Shown here: positions 1 to 7,478 of the stretch, one piece after another
How positions within the stretch are numbered: the first letter of the stretch is position 1
How the letters are laid out: each line of letters opens with the position of its first letter
NCBI GenBank assembly: GCA_016290885.1
Contig: JAEEVN010000009.1
Span: 1 to 42,710, forward strand
Direction: 5' to 3'
Origin: Caryophanales bacterium
GTDB lineage: Bacteria > Bacillota_I > Bacilli_A > RF39 > UBA660
DNA: 42,710 nucleotides
Translations under genes and position numbers: made by a program
The notes under the pieces: model-generated
Seen by the model: only the letters and a program-made list of their open reading frames with translations
Databases searched by the model: none
Told to the model about the DNA's origin: nothing

Positions 1-645
1 CCACCAGAAATGATTTTAGATATGTATAAAACACTTACTACAGAAGATTATGACTGTGTTGCATTACATTCACCAGATCATAAAGATTATGGATTTGTAC
101 GTAAATTATTTACTAAAATGTGGTATAGCTTAATAGGTAAAATATCTACTACTAAACAAGTAGCAGGAGCTAGAGATTTTAGATTAATGAAAAGAAAAAT
201 GGTTGATGCCATAATTAGTATGAAAGAATATAATAGATATTCTAAGGGTATATTTAGCTTTGTTGGATATAAAACTAAATGGATAAAGTATGAAACACCA
301 AAGAGAGTAGCAGGTAAGACTAAATGGAGTTTCTGGAAGTTATTTAAGTATGCATTAGAGGGAATTCTTGCATTCTCTACAACTCCATTAGTAATGGCTG
401 CAGTATTTGGTCTAATACTATGCTTTATTGCTTTTGTAGCAATAATAGTAATTATTGTTAAGACACTAGTATGGGGTGATCCAGTAGGTGGATGGCCATC
501 ACTTGCTTGTATAATAATATTTACTAGTGGACTACAATTATTCTTCTTAGGAATAATTGGTATGTATTTATCAAAGACTTATTTAGAAGTAAAGAATAGA
601 CCTATATATTTTGTTAGGGAGACAGAAGAAGATTTAAAAAAATAA
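1..645 (+). CDS. GT2 family glycosyltransferase, C-terminal part (cut by left edge)
   Basis: This is the C-terminal part of a membrane-anchored GT2 (GtrB/DPM1-like) glycosyltransferase; 214 residues are visible. The reading frame is open to base 1 and begins PPEMILDMY. In the family this follows the DxDLQD metal-binding motif, so the catalytic N-terminus lies outside the window. Visible parts are the rest of the GT-A domain, the conserved RVAGKTKWSFWKL amphipathic segment, and two membrane helices (about residues 126-155 and 165-194) that hold the enzyme at the membrane. The complete paralogue at 2979-3935 has the same layout (FAGESKYPLKKM, then two helices). Such enzymes usually load a sugar from a nucleotide donor onto undecaprenyl phosphate; the sugar here is unknown. 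It ends 9 nt before the next glycosyltransferase, so the two are probably cotranscribed. Confidence 0.85.
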   Translation, partial: PPEMILDMYKTLTTEDYDCVALHSPDHKDYGFVRKLFTKMWYSLIGKISTTKQVAGARDFRLMKRKMVDAIISMKEYNRYSKGIFSFVGYKTKWIKYETPKRVAGKTKWSFWKLFKYALEGILAFSTTPLVMAAVFGLILCFIAFVAIIVIIVKTLVWGDPVGGWPSLACIIIFTSGLQLFFLGIIGMYLSKTYLEVKNRPIYFVRETEEDLKK

Positions 646-654
646 GGAGGCTTT

Positions 655-1608
655 ATGGCTGACATTAGTGTAATAATACCAGTATATAATGGTGAAAAAT
701 ATATTAAAAAATGTTTGGATTCAGTAGTTAATCAAACTAAAAAAGAAATAGAAATATTAGTTGTTAATGATGGCTCTACTGATAAAACTGAAGATATTAT
801 AAAATCAATTAATGATTCTAGAATTAAATATTTTAAAAATACTAATCATGGAATAGGTTATACAAGAAACTATGGTATATCTAAGAGTAGTGGTAAATAT
901 ATTATGTTTGTAGATAGTGATGATTATATAGATGAAAAAGAATGTGAACTATTATATACCAAGTGTATTAATGATGATTTAGATATCAGTATGTGTGATT
1001 TCTATAGAGTATATGATAAATCAAAGGTAAGAGTAAACTTACCTGATTTTGAAGATTCTTCATTAAAAGAAAACCCAGATATTATTACTGAAAATCTTAA
1101 TCCATGGGGTAAACTATATAATAAAAAGATGCTTATAGATAATAATATTAAGTTTGTAGAAAACTTAAAATATGAAGATGCTCCTTTTGTTATAGAGTCT
1201 TTTTGCTCTGCTAAAAAGATAGGTAAAGTTAATGAACCTCTTCACTATTATGTAATACATAATAATAGTGAAACTACTGTCAGAGACAGAAGATGCTTTG
1301 ATATATTAAAGATAGTTAATAAGATTAGAAAATATACTAAAAGTAAAGACTATCTAAAAGAGAAAATAGATAAACTTACTGTCAGAATATTAACTAACTA
1401 TACTATTCAACAAAGAGTTCAACCAAATAAAAAAGATGCAATGGAATTTATCGATGAAGCATTTGATTATTTAAAGAAAGAAGTGCCTGATTATAAGAAA
1501 AATAAATATTATGAAAACAGAGGCAAAAAGAGAATAATAGAAAAGAGTAAATTCTTAACTAAATTATACGTAAGTCTATACAGGAGGAAACATGAAGTTA
1601 ATAAATAG
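655..1608 (+). CDS. GT2 family glycosyltransferase (EpsH/EpsJ-like)
   Basis: A 317-residue cytoplasmic GT-A transferase that probably adds a sugar to a lipid-linked surface polysaccharide. Residues 4-14 are the nucleotide-binding ISVIIPVYNGE strand. VNDGSTD (about 37-43) and FVDSDDYID (about 85-93) are the donor-binding and DxD metal motifs of family 2. There is no obvious membrane segment, and the C-terminal third is helical and lysine-rich. AAGGAGG lies at a good distance before the ATG. Its last six codons overlap the start of the next gene (ATG 1592), which suggests translational coupling. Donor and acceptor sugars cannot be read from the sequence. Confidence 0.85.
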   Translation: MADISVIIPVYNGEKYIKKCLDSVVNQTKKEIEILVVNDGSTDKTEDIIKSINDSRIKYFKNTNHGIGYTRNYGISKSSGKYIMFVDSDDYIDEKECELLYTKCINDDLDISMCDFYRVYDKSKVRVNLPDFEDSSLKENPDIITENLNPWGKLYNKKMLIDNNIKFVENLKYEDAPFVIESFCSAKKIGKVNEPLHYYVIHNNSETTVRDRRCFDILKIVNKIRKYTKSKDYLKEKIDKLTVRILTNYTIQQRVQPNKKDAMEFIDEAFDYLKKEVPDYKKNKYYENRGKKRIIEKSKFLTKLYVSLYRRKHEVNK

Positions 1609-2938
1609 AATTAAGAAAATTGAAGCAAAGACATGGATAAAAGTTATATTAGCATCAATTTTTTTAATGATGTTAGTATTAAATTTTTTAACGCCATTAA
1701 TTGCTGATGATTTTTCATATGGAATAGGAGTAGATCAAAAGAGAATTACAAATGTAATGGATATAGTAAACAGAATGATTGATCATTATTTTGGTTGGGG
1801 TGGACGAATTGTATCCCATACTTTTGCGTGCACTTTTTTGATGCTCCCTAAAGTAATATTTAATATATTGAATTCAGCTGTATATACTACATTAATTTAT
1901 TTAATTTATAAGATATCAAAAGGAAAAAGAAAAGAGGAAAAACCACTTCTTTTACTTGGAATACATTTTATCTTATACTTTTTAACACCAGTATTTGGAC
2001 AAAATTGTATATGGTTAGTTGGGGCATGTAATTATATATGGACTACATGTATTATACTTTTATTAGTTCATAGTATTCTATCGAAGAATGATAAGAAAGA
2101 TAGCATAATAAGATTAATAGCAATGTTCCTATTTGGGGTAATCTCTGGATGGACAAATGAAAATACATCTTTCGGATTAATTACAATATTATCTTCAATT
2201 CTTATAATAGATAAAATCAATAAAGAAAAAATTCCAAAATGGAAAATTAGTGGATTAATTGGATCAATAATAGGATTTATAATAATGATTGCAGCTCCTG
2301 GTAATTATGTAAGAAGTGCAGAATTCGTAGACAATGATTTTATAATAATTAAGTGGATTAAGAGATTTATAGAATGTACTATGGGTATGGGCAAATATTG
2401 TACTATATTTATAGCAGCACTAGTAATCTTAATTACAATTTATATCTTTAATCATAAAAAAATAAATAAATATGTTTATGGTTTTATTCTAGGAGCAATA
2501 CTATCTGTATATTCCATGGTTTTATCTCCTTCTTTCCCAGAAAGAAGTTGGTTTGGTGTAATTGTATTTTTTACTATAGCAATAATGATTCTTCTATATG
2601 ATATAGAAAAAATAAGTAAGATTTTTAAACCAATAATCATTGATGCAATAATTATATCTTCGTTTGTTTATATAGTTGATTTTATTTCATTAGTAAAGGA
2701 TATAAATGGATTAAGAATGACATGGAATGATAGAATTGAATTGATTAAAAATAGTGATGGAGAAAATCCTATTATTTTATCTCCATATTATACTAATAAT
2801 AGTAAAAATCCTAATTATGGTTTAGCAGACATAGTTCATAACCAAAATGATTGGCCAAATAGAGATATTGCTAGATATTATGGGCAAAAAGAATTAATCA
2901 TAGACTATATGGATGGAACCACAGAGGATGTGGAATAA
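1592..2938 (+). CDS. DUF6056-like polytopic membrane protein
   Basis: A 448-residue protein with about ten to eleven hydrophobic helices and little outside the membrane. The early motif TPLIADDFSYG (about residues 33-43) sits just after the first helix, and an acidic pair there is typical of DUF6056/GT-C-like membrane proteins found in surface polysaccharide loci. I infer a lipid-linked sugar transferase or polymer-processing role, but no catalytic proof is visible. The start is the ATG 1592 behind AGGAGG, overlapping the upstream glycosyltransferase by 17 nt. About 30 nt separate it from the next glycosyltransferase, so it belongs to the same operon. Confidence 0.65.
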   Translation: MKLINRIKKIEAKTWIKVILASIFLMMLVLNFLTPLIADDFSYGIGVDQKRITNVMDIVNRMIDHYFGWGGRIVSHTFACTFLMLPKVIFNILNSAVYTTLIYLIYKISKGKRKEEKPLLLLGIHFILYFLTPVFGQNCIWLVGACNYIWTTCIILLLVHSILSKNDKKDSIIRLIAMFLFGVISGWTNENTSFGLITILSSILIIDKINKEKIPKWKISGLIGSIIGFIIMIAAPGNYVRSAEFVDNDFIIIKWIKRFIECTMGMGKYCTIFIAALVILITIYIFNHKKINKYVYGFILGAILSVYSMVLSPSFPERSWFGVIVFFTIAIMILLYDIEKISKIFKPIIIDAIIISSFVYIVDFISLVKDINGLRMTWNDRIELIKNSDGENPIILSPYYTNNSKNPNYGLADIVHNQNDWPNRDIARYYGQKELIIDYMDGTTEDVE

Positions 2939-2978
2939 ACTTTAAAAATAATAAACTTTATTAATAGGAGTGATAAAA

Positions 2979-3935
2979 ATGAAAAAAGAATCAATATTAT
3001 ATGTTGTAATTCCTTGCTATAATGAGGAAGAAGTTCTAGAAGAAACAACAAGACAATTAAAAATTAAGATGGAGAAATTAATAAAAGATAAGAAAATTTC
3101 ACCTAAGAGTAAAGTAATGTATGTTAATGATGGTTCAAAAGACAAAACTTGGGAAATAATCAAAGAAATACATAAAAAAGAACCATTATTTACAGGTGTG
3201 ACATTATCTAGGAATAGAGGACATCAAAATGCATTATTAGGTGGCTTAATGACTGCTAAAAACTATGCTGATGTAATAATCAGTATGGATGCAGATCTAC
3301 AGGATGATATTAATGCAATTGATGGAATGTTAGAAAAATATTATGACGGCTGTGATATAGTATATGGTGTTAGAAGTGCTAGAAAGAAAGATACTTTCTT
3401 TAAGAGAGTAACTGCAGAAGGATTCTATAAGTTTATGAGTGCTTTAGGAGTAGATTGTGTTTATAATCATGCTGATTATAGACTAACATCAAAAAGAGTA
3501 TTAGAAGAATTCTCTAATTTCAAAGAAGTTAATTTATTCTTAAGAGGAATGTTCCCACTAGTTGGATTCAAATCAGATGTAGTTTATTATGAACGTAATG
3601 AAAGATTTGCTGGAGAATCTAAATATCCACTTAAGAAAATGCTTAATTTTGCATGGGACGGAATAACTTCATTTAGTGTAAAACCATTAAGATTAATTGC
3701 AAGTTTTGGGGTATTTACAATACTAGTAAGTTTAGGATTATTAATATATTCAATAGTTATGTTAATTCTTGGGCAAGCATTTACTGGTACTAAATTCTTA
3801 GCTATATCTATTTGGTTCCTAGGAGGAGTACAACTAGTAGGACTTGGCGTAGTAGGAGAATATGTTGGTAAGATTTATAGTGAAACTAAAGCTAGACCAA
3901 GATACATAATTTCAGAAAATTTAGAAGAAAAATAA
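2979..3935 (+). CDS. GT2 family glycosyltransferase, GtrB/DPM-like
   Basis: A 318-residue membrane glycosyltransferase expected to transfer a sugar from a nucleotide donor to undecaprenyl phosphate at the inner face of the membrane. The N-terminus has the VVIPCYNEEEVL strand, VNDGSKDKT, and SMDADLQDD (metal-binding DxD). Further on come the amphipathic FAGESKYPLKKM segment and two C-terminal helices (about 232-258 and 268-292), ending in YSETKARPRYI. I chose ATG 2979 because AGGAG (2966-2970) ends 8 nt upstream; the in-frame GTG at 2970 overlaps that ribosome-binding site. It is a full-length paralogue of the truncated gene at the left edge, so two sugars may be lipid-loaded by this locus. 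Confidence 0.88.
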   Translation: MKKESILYVVIPCYNEEEVLEETTRQLKIKMEKLIKDKKISPKSKVMYVNDGSKDKTWEIIKEIHKKEPLFTGVTLSRNRGHQNALLGGLMTAKNYADVIISMDADLQDDINAIDGMLEKYYDGCDIVYGVRSARKKDTFFKRVTAEGFYKFMSALGVDCVYNHADYRLTSKRVLEEFSNFKEVNLFLRGMFPLVGFKSDVVYYERNERFAGESKYPLKKMLNFAWDGITSFSVKPLRLIASFGVFTILVSLGLLIYSIVMLILGQAFTGTKFLAISIWFLGGVQLVGLGVVGEYVGKIYSETKARPRYIISENLEEK

Positions 3936-3973
3936 TATAATTCAATATTATATAAAAAAAGAAAGAGGTTTAT

Positions 3974-5482
3974 ATGAAAGAAACAAAGAAAAAACTTAGC
4001 TTTGAATCACTATTAAAATTAATACCTATACTATATGGAATAATGTTTCTTATAGTATTAGTATTACTATTATTCTTTTCTGGAATCCCTTATTATTTAA
4101 AAAGAGAATATCTTATTAGTAATATATTTGTATTGATACCGTTCTTTATTTTTGTCTTCCTATTTTGTAGATTCTATAAAGATAAAGAAATAAATGATCA
4201 TAATTTCAAGAAAATACTATTAGTATTGTTTTTGGCCATAGGTGTTCTTCAAATTATATTGATAGTAAATACTTATTTTTATACAAGTTGGGATGTTAAA
4301 GTAATTAGAGAACTAGTTGATACATATGTCAAAACAGGTACAGTAAAAGAAGATTATTATTTATCCGTTTATCCTAATAATATATTATTAACAGCTATAT
4401 TAGCATTTATTAGAAAGCTTCCTTTTATTGGGAAATACTATATTACAACATTAATAATTAATGCTTTTTTAGTTAATATATCTGGCGTATTTACTGCATT
4501 AACTATAAAGAATTTAAAGAATTCAAAAGCAGCAATAATTGGGTACATTATTATGTTACCACTTGTGTTACTAAGCCCATGGATTAATATTCCGTATTCA
4601 GATACATTTGCGCTACCATGTGTAACTATATTAATGTATTTATATTCAAAGGATAAGAAATTAAGGGATTATGTATTGATTGGTTTTGTTTCGTTTGTAG
4701 GATACAAAATAAAACCTACAGTTATAATTTTACTAATTGCGATTATTATAATAGAATTTATTTCTAACATAAAAAACATAAACAAACATTCAATTAAAAA
4801 ATACCTTAAAATAGGTGGAGTATTTATAGTAGGTATAGTTTGCGGAGTATTAATTAATAAGGCAAGTGCTATTTATTTAAGATTTAAACCTGTCTCATAT
4901 GCTAAACCATTTACTTTCATACATTATCTTGCGATGGGACAAAATGATGAAACGTTAGGTGCTTATAGTCAACAAGATAAAGATGATACAATCATTTATG
5001 GAAAAAGAAATGATTTGTCAAAAATTAAAAAAAGGGTACTAAGTAGAAATTTTTCTCAAACAGTATCATTTTATTCGAAGAAGACATTATTAAACTTTAA
5101 TGATGGTAGTTTTTCTTGGGGAGTAGATGGAACACCAAGCTTTTTCTATAAGAAATCAAAGGCACCAAATAATTTTGCTAAATTTTTAAGACAAATATAT
5201 TATGGTGATGGTAAGTACTATGATTTATTTTTACAAGTGCAAAATTATATTTGGCTAATAGTGTTGCTATTGTGTCCTTTCATAATAAAGAAGGATAATA
5301 ATAAAAAAGAATTTGTAATTATGCTTTCTGTTTTTGGATTAGTATTATTCTTAACACTATTTGAACCAAGAACTAGGTATATGTACTGCTATTCAGGAAT
5401 ATTTATAATTGCAGCAGTATTAGGGTTATTTAATTTAAAAAATATGATTGATAGCAAGCTGGCTAAACGTAAGAGTCAATAA
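3974..5482 (+). CDS. GT-C-like integral membrane glycosyltransferase
   Basis: A 502-residue protein with roughly ten to twelve hydrophobic helices. The first large loop contains TSWDVKVIRE (104-113) and YPNN (133-136). An acidic residue there and the YPNN signature resemble GT-C fold membrane transferases of Firmicutes (PMT/TIGR03766-like), which use a lipid-phosphate sugar outside the membrane. A soluble loop lies between about 320 and 415. In this cluster a GtrB-like enzyme (2979-3935) would make the lipid-linked donor and this protein would use it. That division of labour is known for GtrB/GT-C pairs but is inferred here. Its stop codon lies in the loop of a strong terminator, so it closes this transcription unit. 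Confidence 0.65.
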   Translation: MKETKKKLSFESLLKLIPILYGIMFLIVLVLLLFFSGIPYYLKREYLISNIFVLIPFFIFVFLFCRFYKDKEINDHNFKKILLVLFLAIGVLQIILIVNTYFYTSWDVKVIRELVDTYVKTGTVKEDYYLSVYPNNILLTAILAFIRKLPFIGKYYITTLIINAFLVNISGVFTALTIKNLKNSKAAIIGYIIMLPLVLLSPWINIPYSDTFALPCVTILMYLYSKDKKLRDYVLIGFVSFVGYKIKPTVIILLIAIIIIEFISNIKNINKHSIKKYLKIGGVFIVGIVCGVLINKASAIYLRFKPVSYAKPFTFIHYLAMGQNDETLGAYSQQDKDDTIIYGKRNDLSKIKKRVLSRNFSQTVSFYSKKTLLNFNDGSFSWGVDGTPSFFYKKSKAPNNFAKFLRQIYYGDGKYYDLFLQVQNYIWLIVLLLCPFIIKKDNNKKEFVIMLSVFGLVLFLTLFEPRTRYMYCYSGIFIIAAVLGLFNLKNMIDSKLAKRKSQ

Positions 5483-5504
5483 TTATTGACTCTTTAATTT
5501 TTTG
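5471..5504 (+). terminator. Intrinsic terminator after the GT-C-like gene
   Basis: A perfect 10-bp stem AAGAGTCAAT/ATTGACTCTT with loop AATT is followed by TAATTTTTT. The stop codon TAA (5480-5482) lies at the stem-loop junction. Confidence 0.85.
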
Positions 5505-5533
5505 AAAAAAAGAGTAAAACTGTTTGATATATG

Positions 5534-5560
5534 TAGACAATAAAACTAAAATGTTATAGA
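5534..5560 (+). promoter_or_regulatory. Putative promoter of the SGNH/acyltransferase pair
   Basis: An extended -10 TGtTATAGA (5552-5560) has a weak -35 TAGACA (5534-5539) 15 nt upstream. It lies between the preceding terminator and the SGNH gene. The short spacer makes the -35 doubtful. Confidence 0.4.
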
Positions 5561-5588
5561 ATACCTAATAGATTATTGGAGTGGTAAT

Positions 5589-6341
5589 ATGAAAAAACAG
5601 AGTAAAAAGAGAAAAACAAAAAAGAATATTAAAACTAAAAATAATAAGGTGTTAATAATGCTTAATTTAATTCAAACAGCATTGATAATTGTACTTGCAT
5701 TATTTATATGGAATACAGAAACAGAAATTAAAAATATCGAAAAGGACAAAGAAAAAGCTGTTAAAGAAGTAAAAACTAAACAAGGCAAAAACTATGTTTT
5801 ATTAGGAGATTCAATTACTGATTGGTATCCTATTTCTGATTTTTTTGATGATGATACACCAATTATAAATAGTGGATTTGCAGGATATAAAACAAAAGAT
5901 TTATTAAATAATCTTGATGAAACAGTTTATAGATATAATCCTACCAAGGTATTTATTCAAATAGGTACAAATGATTTAAACAGTGATGACTCAAATAGTG
6001 AAATAGCATATGACAATATTTTAGAATTAATCAAAGAGATTAAAACAAATAGGCCATATGCAGAAATATATTTAGAGTCTATATATCCAGTAAATCAAGA
6101 TTGTGAGAAAACTAATAAACAATCTACTGGAAAAAGAGAAAACAAAGAAATAGTTAAATTAAATAATAAATTAAAAGAATATAGTAAAGAAAATGGTGTT
6201 ACATATTTAGATATGTATAACAAATTATCTGATGAAAACGGAAACCTAAAACCAGAATATACTTATGACGGATTACATTTAAATTCAGATGGATATTCAA
6301 AGGTTTCAAACGAAATTAAAAAATGTATTGAGGAGAATTAA
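5589..6341 (+). CDS. Membrane-anchored SGNH/GDSL hydrolase
   Basis: A 250-residue esterase/acyltransferase of the SGNH superfamily held outside the membrane by one N-terminal helix. After a very basic start (KKQSKKRKTKKN), helix 21-41 is the anchor, then a charged linker, then the catalytic domain. Block I is GDSITDW with Ser75, block III is IGTNDL with Asn128, and block V is DGLHLNSDGY with Asp227 and His230, so the catalytic set looks complete. The gene ends 1 nt before the GTG of an acyltransferase-3 gene. In many bacteria the two domains are fused and together O-acylate surface glycans, so I infer transfer or removal of acyl groups on the polymer made by the neighbouring glycosyltransferases. 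Confidence 0.82.
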   Translation: MKKQSKKRKTKKNIKTKNNKVLIMLNLIQTALIIVLALFIWNTETEIKNIEKDKEKAVKEVKTKQGKNYVLLGDSITDWYPISDFFDDDTPIINSGFAGYKTKDLLNNLDETVYRYNPTKVFIQIGTNDLNSDDSNSEIAYDNILELIKEIKTNRPYAEIYLESIYPVNQDCEKTNKQSTGKRENKEIVKLNNKLKEYSKENGVTYLDMYNKLSDENGNLKPEYTYDGLHLNSDGYSKVSNEIKKCIEEN

Positions 6342-6342
6342 A

Positions 6343-7413
6343 GTGAATAAGAAGAGAGAATTATATAGTGATATTCTAAAAATTATCGCAATATTTTTAG
6401 TTGTAGTTATTCATGTAATGGCTTTATATAGAGATAAATATTTCTACACAAATGGTAAATATTATGCACTTTTAACATTTGTTGATTCATTTACTCGCAT
6501 AGCGGTTCCTATTTTCTTTATGATAACAGGAACATTTATGCTATCTAAAACAACTGAAAAATATAGTGATTATTTTAAAAAAAGAATACCTAAACTATTG
6601 ATTCCCTTCTTTTTAATTTCAATTTTTTATTATATATATGAATGCAATAAAGTAGGGGCATCTTTAAGTATTAAAGATTTTATATTGGCATTCTTAAATG
6701 GTAGTATAAAATATCATTTATGGTATATGTATGCAATTATATTAATATATTTAATAATTCCTTTTTTACAAGTATTAGTACAAAACTTGGATAGAAAAAA
6801 ATTATTGTATTTAATAATAATTATATTTATATTATCAAATGTCTTTAATACAACATATTTATTAACAAATAGATATGAATATGGTATGTTAAAAGCATTT
6901 ACTTTACCAAATATATTTTCTCATATTAATTGTTTATTTATAGGGTATTATTTACATAAATATGAGATATCAAAGAATAAGAGAAGAGTACTTGGTATAT
7001 TATCAATTATATGCATATGTATGATACCAGTTGCAGATCATTTCTTTGTTGATGGTTCTAGAAATGATGAGATGCTTGTAGTAACAAGTATATTCCCAAT
7101 AATACCTGCAGTATTCTCATATTTATTTGCAAAAGAATATTTTAAATTTAAAAAAGAAACAATATTTACAAAGATAATTCCTATTATTTCATCATGTACT
7201 TTATATATTTATATGATACATGTATATATAATAGAAAAATTTGAAAAAGATTTATCAAAGCATTGGATAAGCGATGGATTAAAACAAGATATATTAAGAA
7301 TAATTTTAGTTACAATTGTTTCATTTATAGTATCAGTATTAATATCTTATCTAATAGTTACAATTCAAAGCTTAATAAAAAAATTAGTATTAAAAAAACA
7401 AGAAAAGAAGTAG
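6343..7413 (+). CDS. Acyltransferase family 3 membrane protein
   Basis: A 356-residue protein of the acyltransferase-3 family (OafA/WecH-like) with about ten membrane helices. These enzymes move an acyl group, usually acetyl, from acetyl-CoA across the membrane for O-acylation of cell-surface glycans. Helix 1 carries the family signature ILKIIAIFLVVVIHV with its conserved His (His24). I place the start at GTG 6343 because AGGAG (6331-6335) lies 7 nt upstream and the N-terminus then matches family length. The longer in-frame ATG at 6289 would run deep inside the SGNH gene. It is coupled to the SGNH hydrolase, and its stop lies in the terminator loop. Confidence 0.83.
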   Translation: MNKKRELYSDILKIIAIFLVVVIHVMALYRDKYFYTNGKYYALLTFVDSFTRIAVPIFFMITGTFMLSKTTEKYSDYFKKRIPKLLIPFFLISIFYYIYECNKVGASLSIKDFILAFLNGSIKYHLWYMYAIILIYLIIPFLQVLVQNLDRKKLLYLIIIIFILSNVFNTTYLLTNRYEYGMLKAFTLPNIFSHINCLFIGYYLHKYEISKNKRRVLGILSIICICMIPVADHFFVDGSRNDEMLVVTSIFPIIPAVFSYLFAKEYFKFKKETIFTKIIPIISSCTLYIYMIHVYIIEKFEKDLSKHWISDGLKQDILRIILVTIVSFIVSVLISYLIVTIQSLIKKLVLKKQEKK

Positions 7414-7429
7414 TCTTTTCTTTTTTTTT
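7401..7429 (+). terminator. Intrinsic terminator after the acyltransferase-3 gene
   Basis: Stem AGAAAAGA/TCTTTTCT with loop AGTAG is followed by a run of T. The gene's TAG stop is in the loop. Confidence 0.8.
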
Positions 7430-7443
7430 AGTTAAAAATATTA

Positions 7444-7449
7444 TATAAT
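7444..7449 (+). promoter_or_regulatory. Putative -10 box of the GT2-GT4 gene
   Basis: TATAAT lies about 30 nt before the ATG, downstream of the terminator. There is no clear -35 and no TG extension. Confidence 0.4.
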
Positions 7450-7478
7450 TATATATAGTAAAGTTTAGGAGATTAATT

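Noticed and set aside
2970-2978. GTG 2970 as the glycosyltransferase start (and similarly TTG 13281, GTG 33291, GTG 36052, TTG 22078)
   Set aside because: Each overlaps the AGGAG-type ribosome-binding site of a better start 9-12 nt downstream.
7263-7448. Overlapping + strand frame within the end of the acyltransferase-3 gene
   Set aside because: It lies in another frame of a clear family member, has no ribosome-binding site and crosses the terminator.
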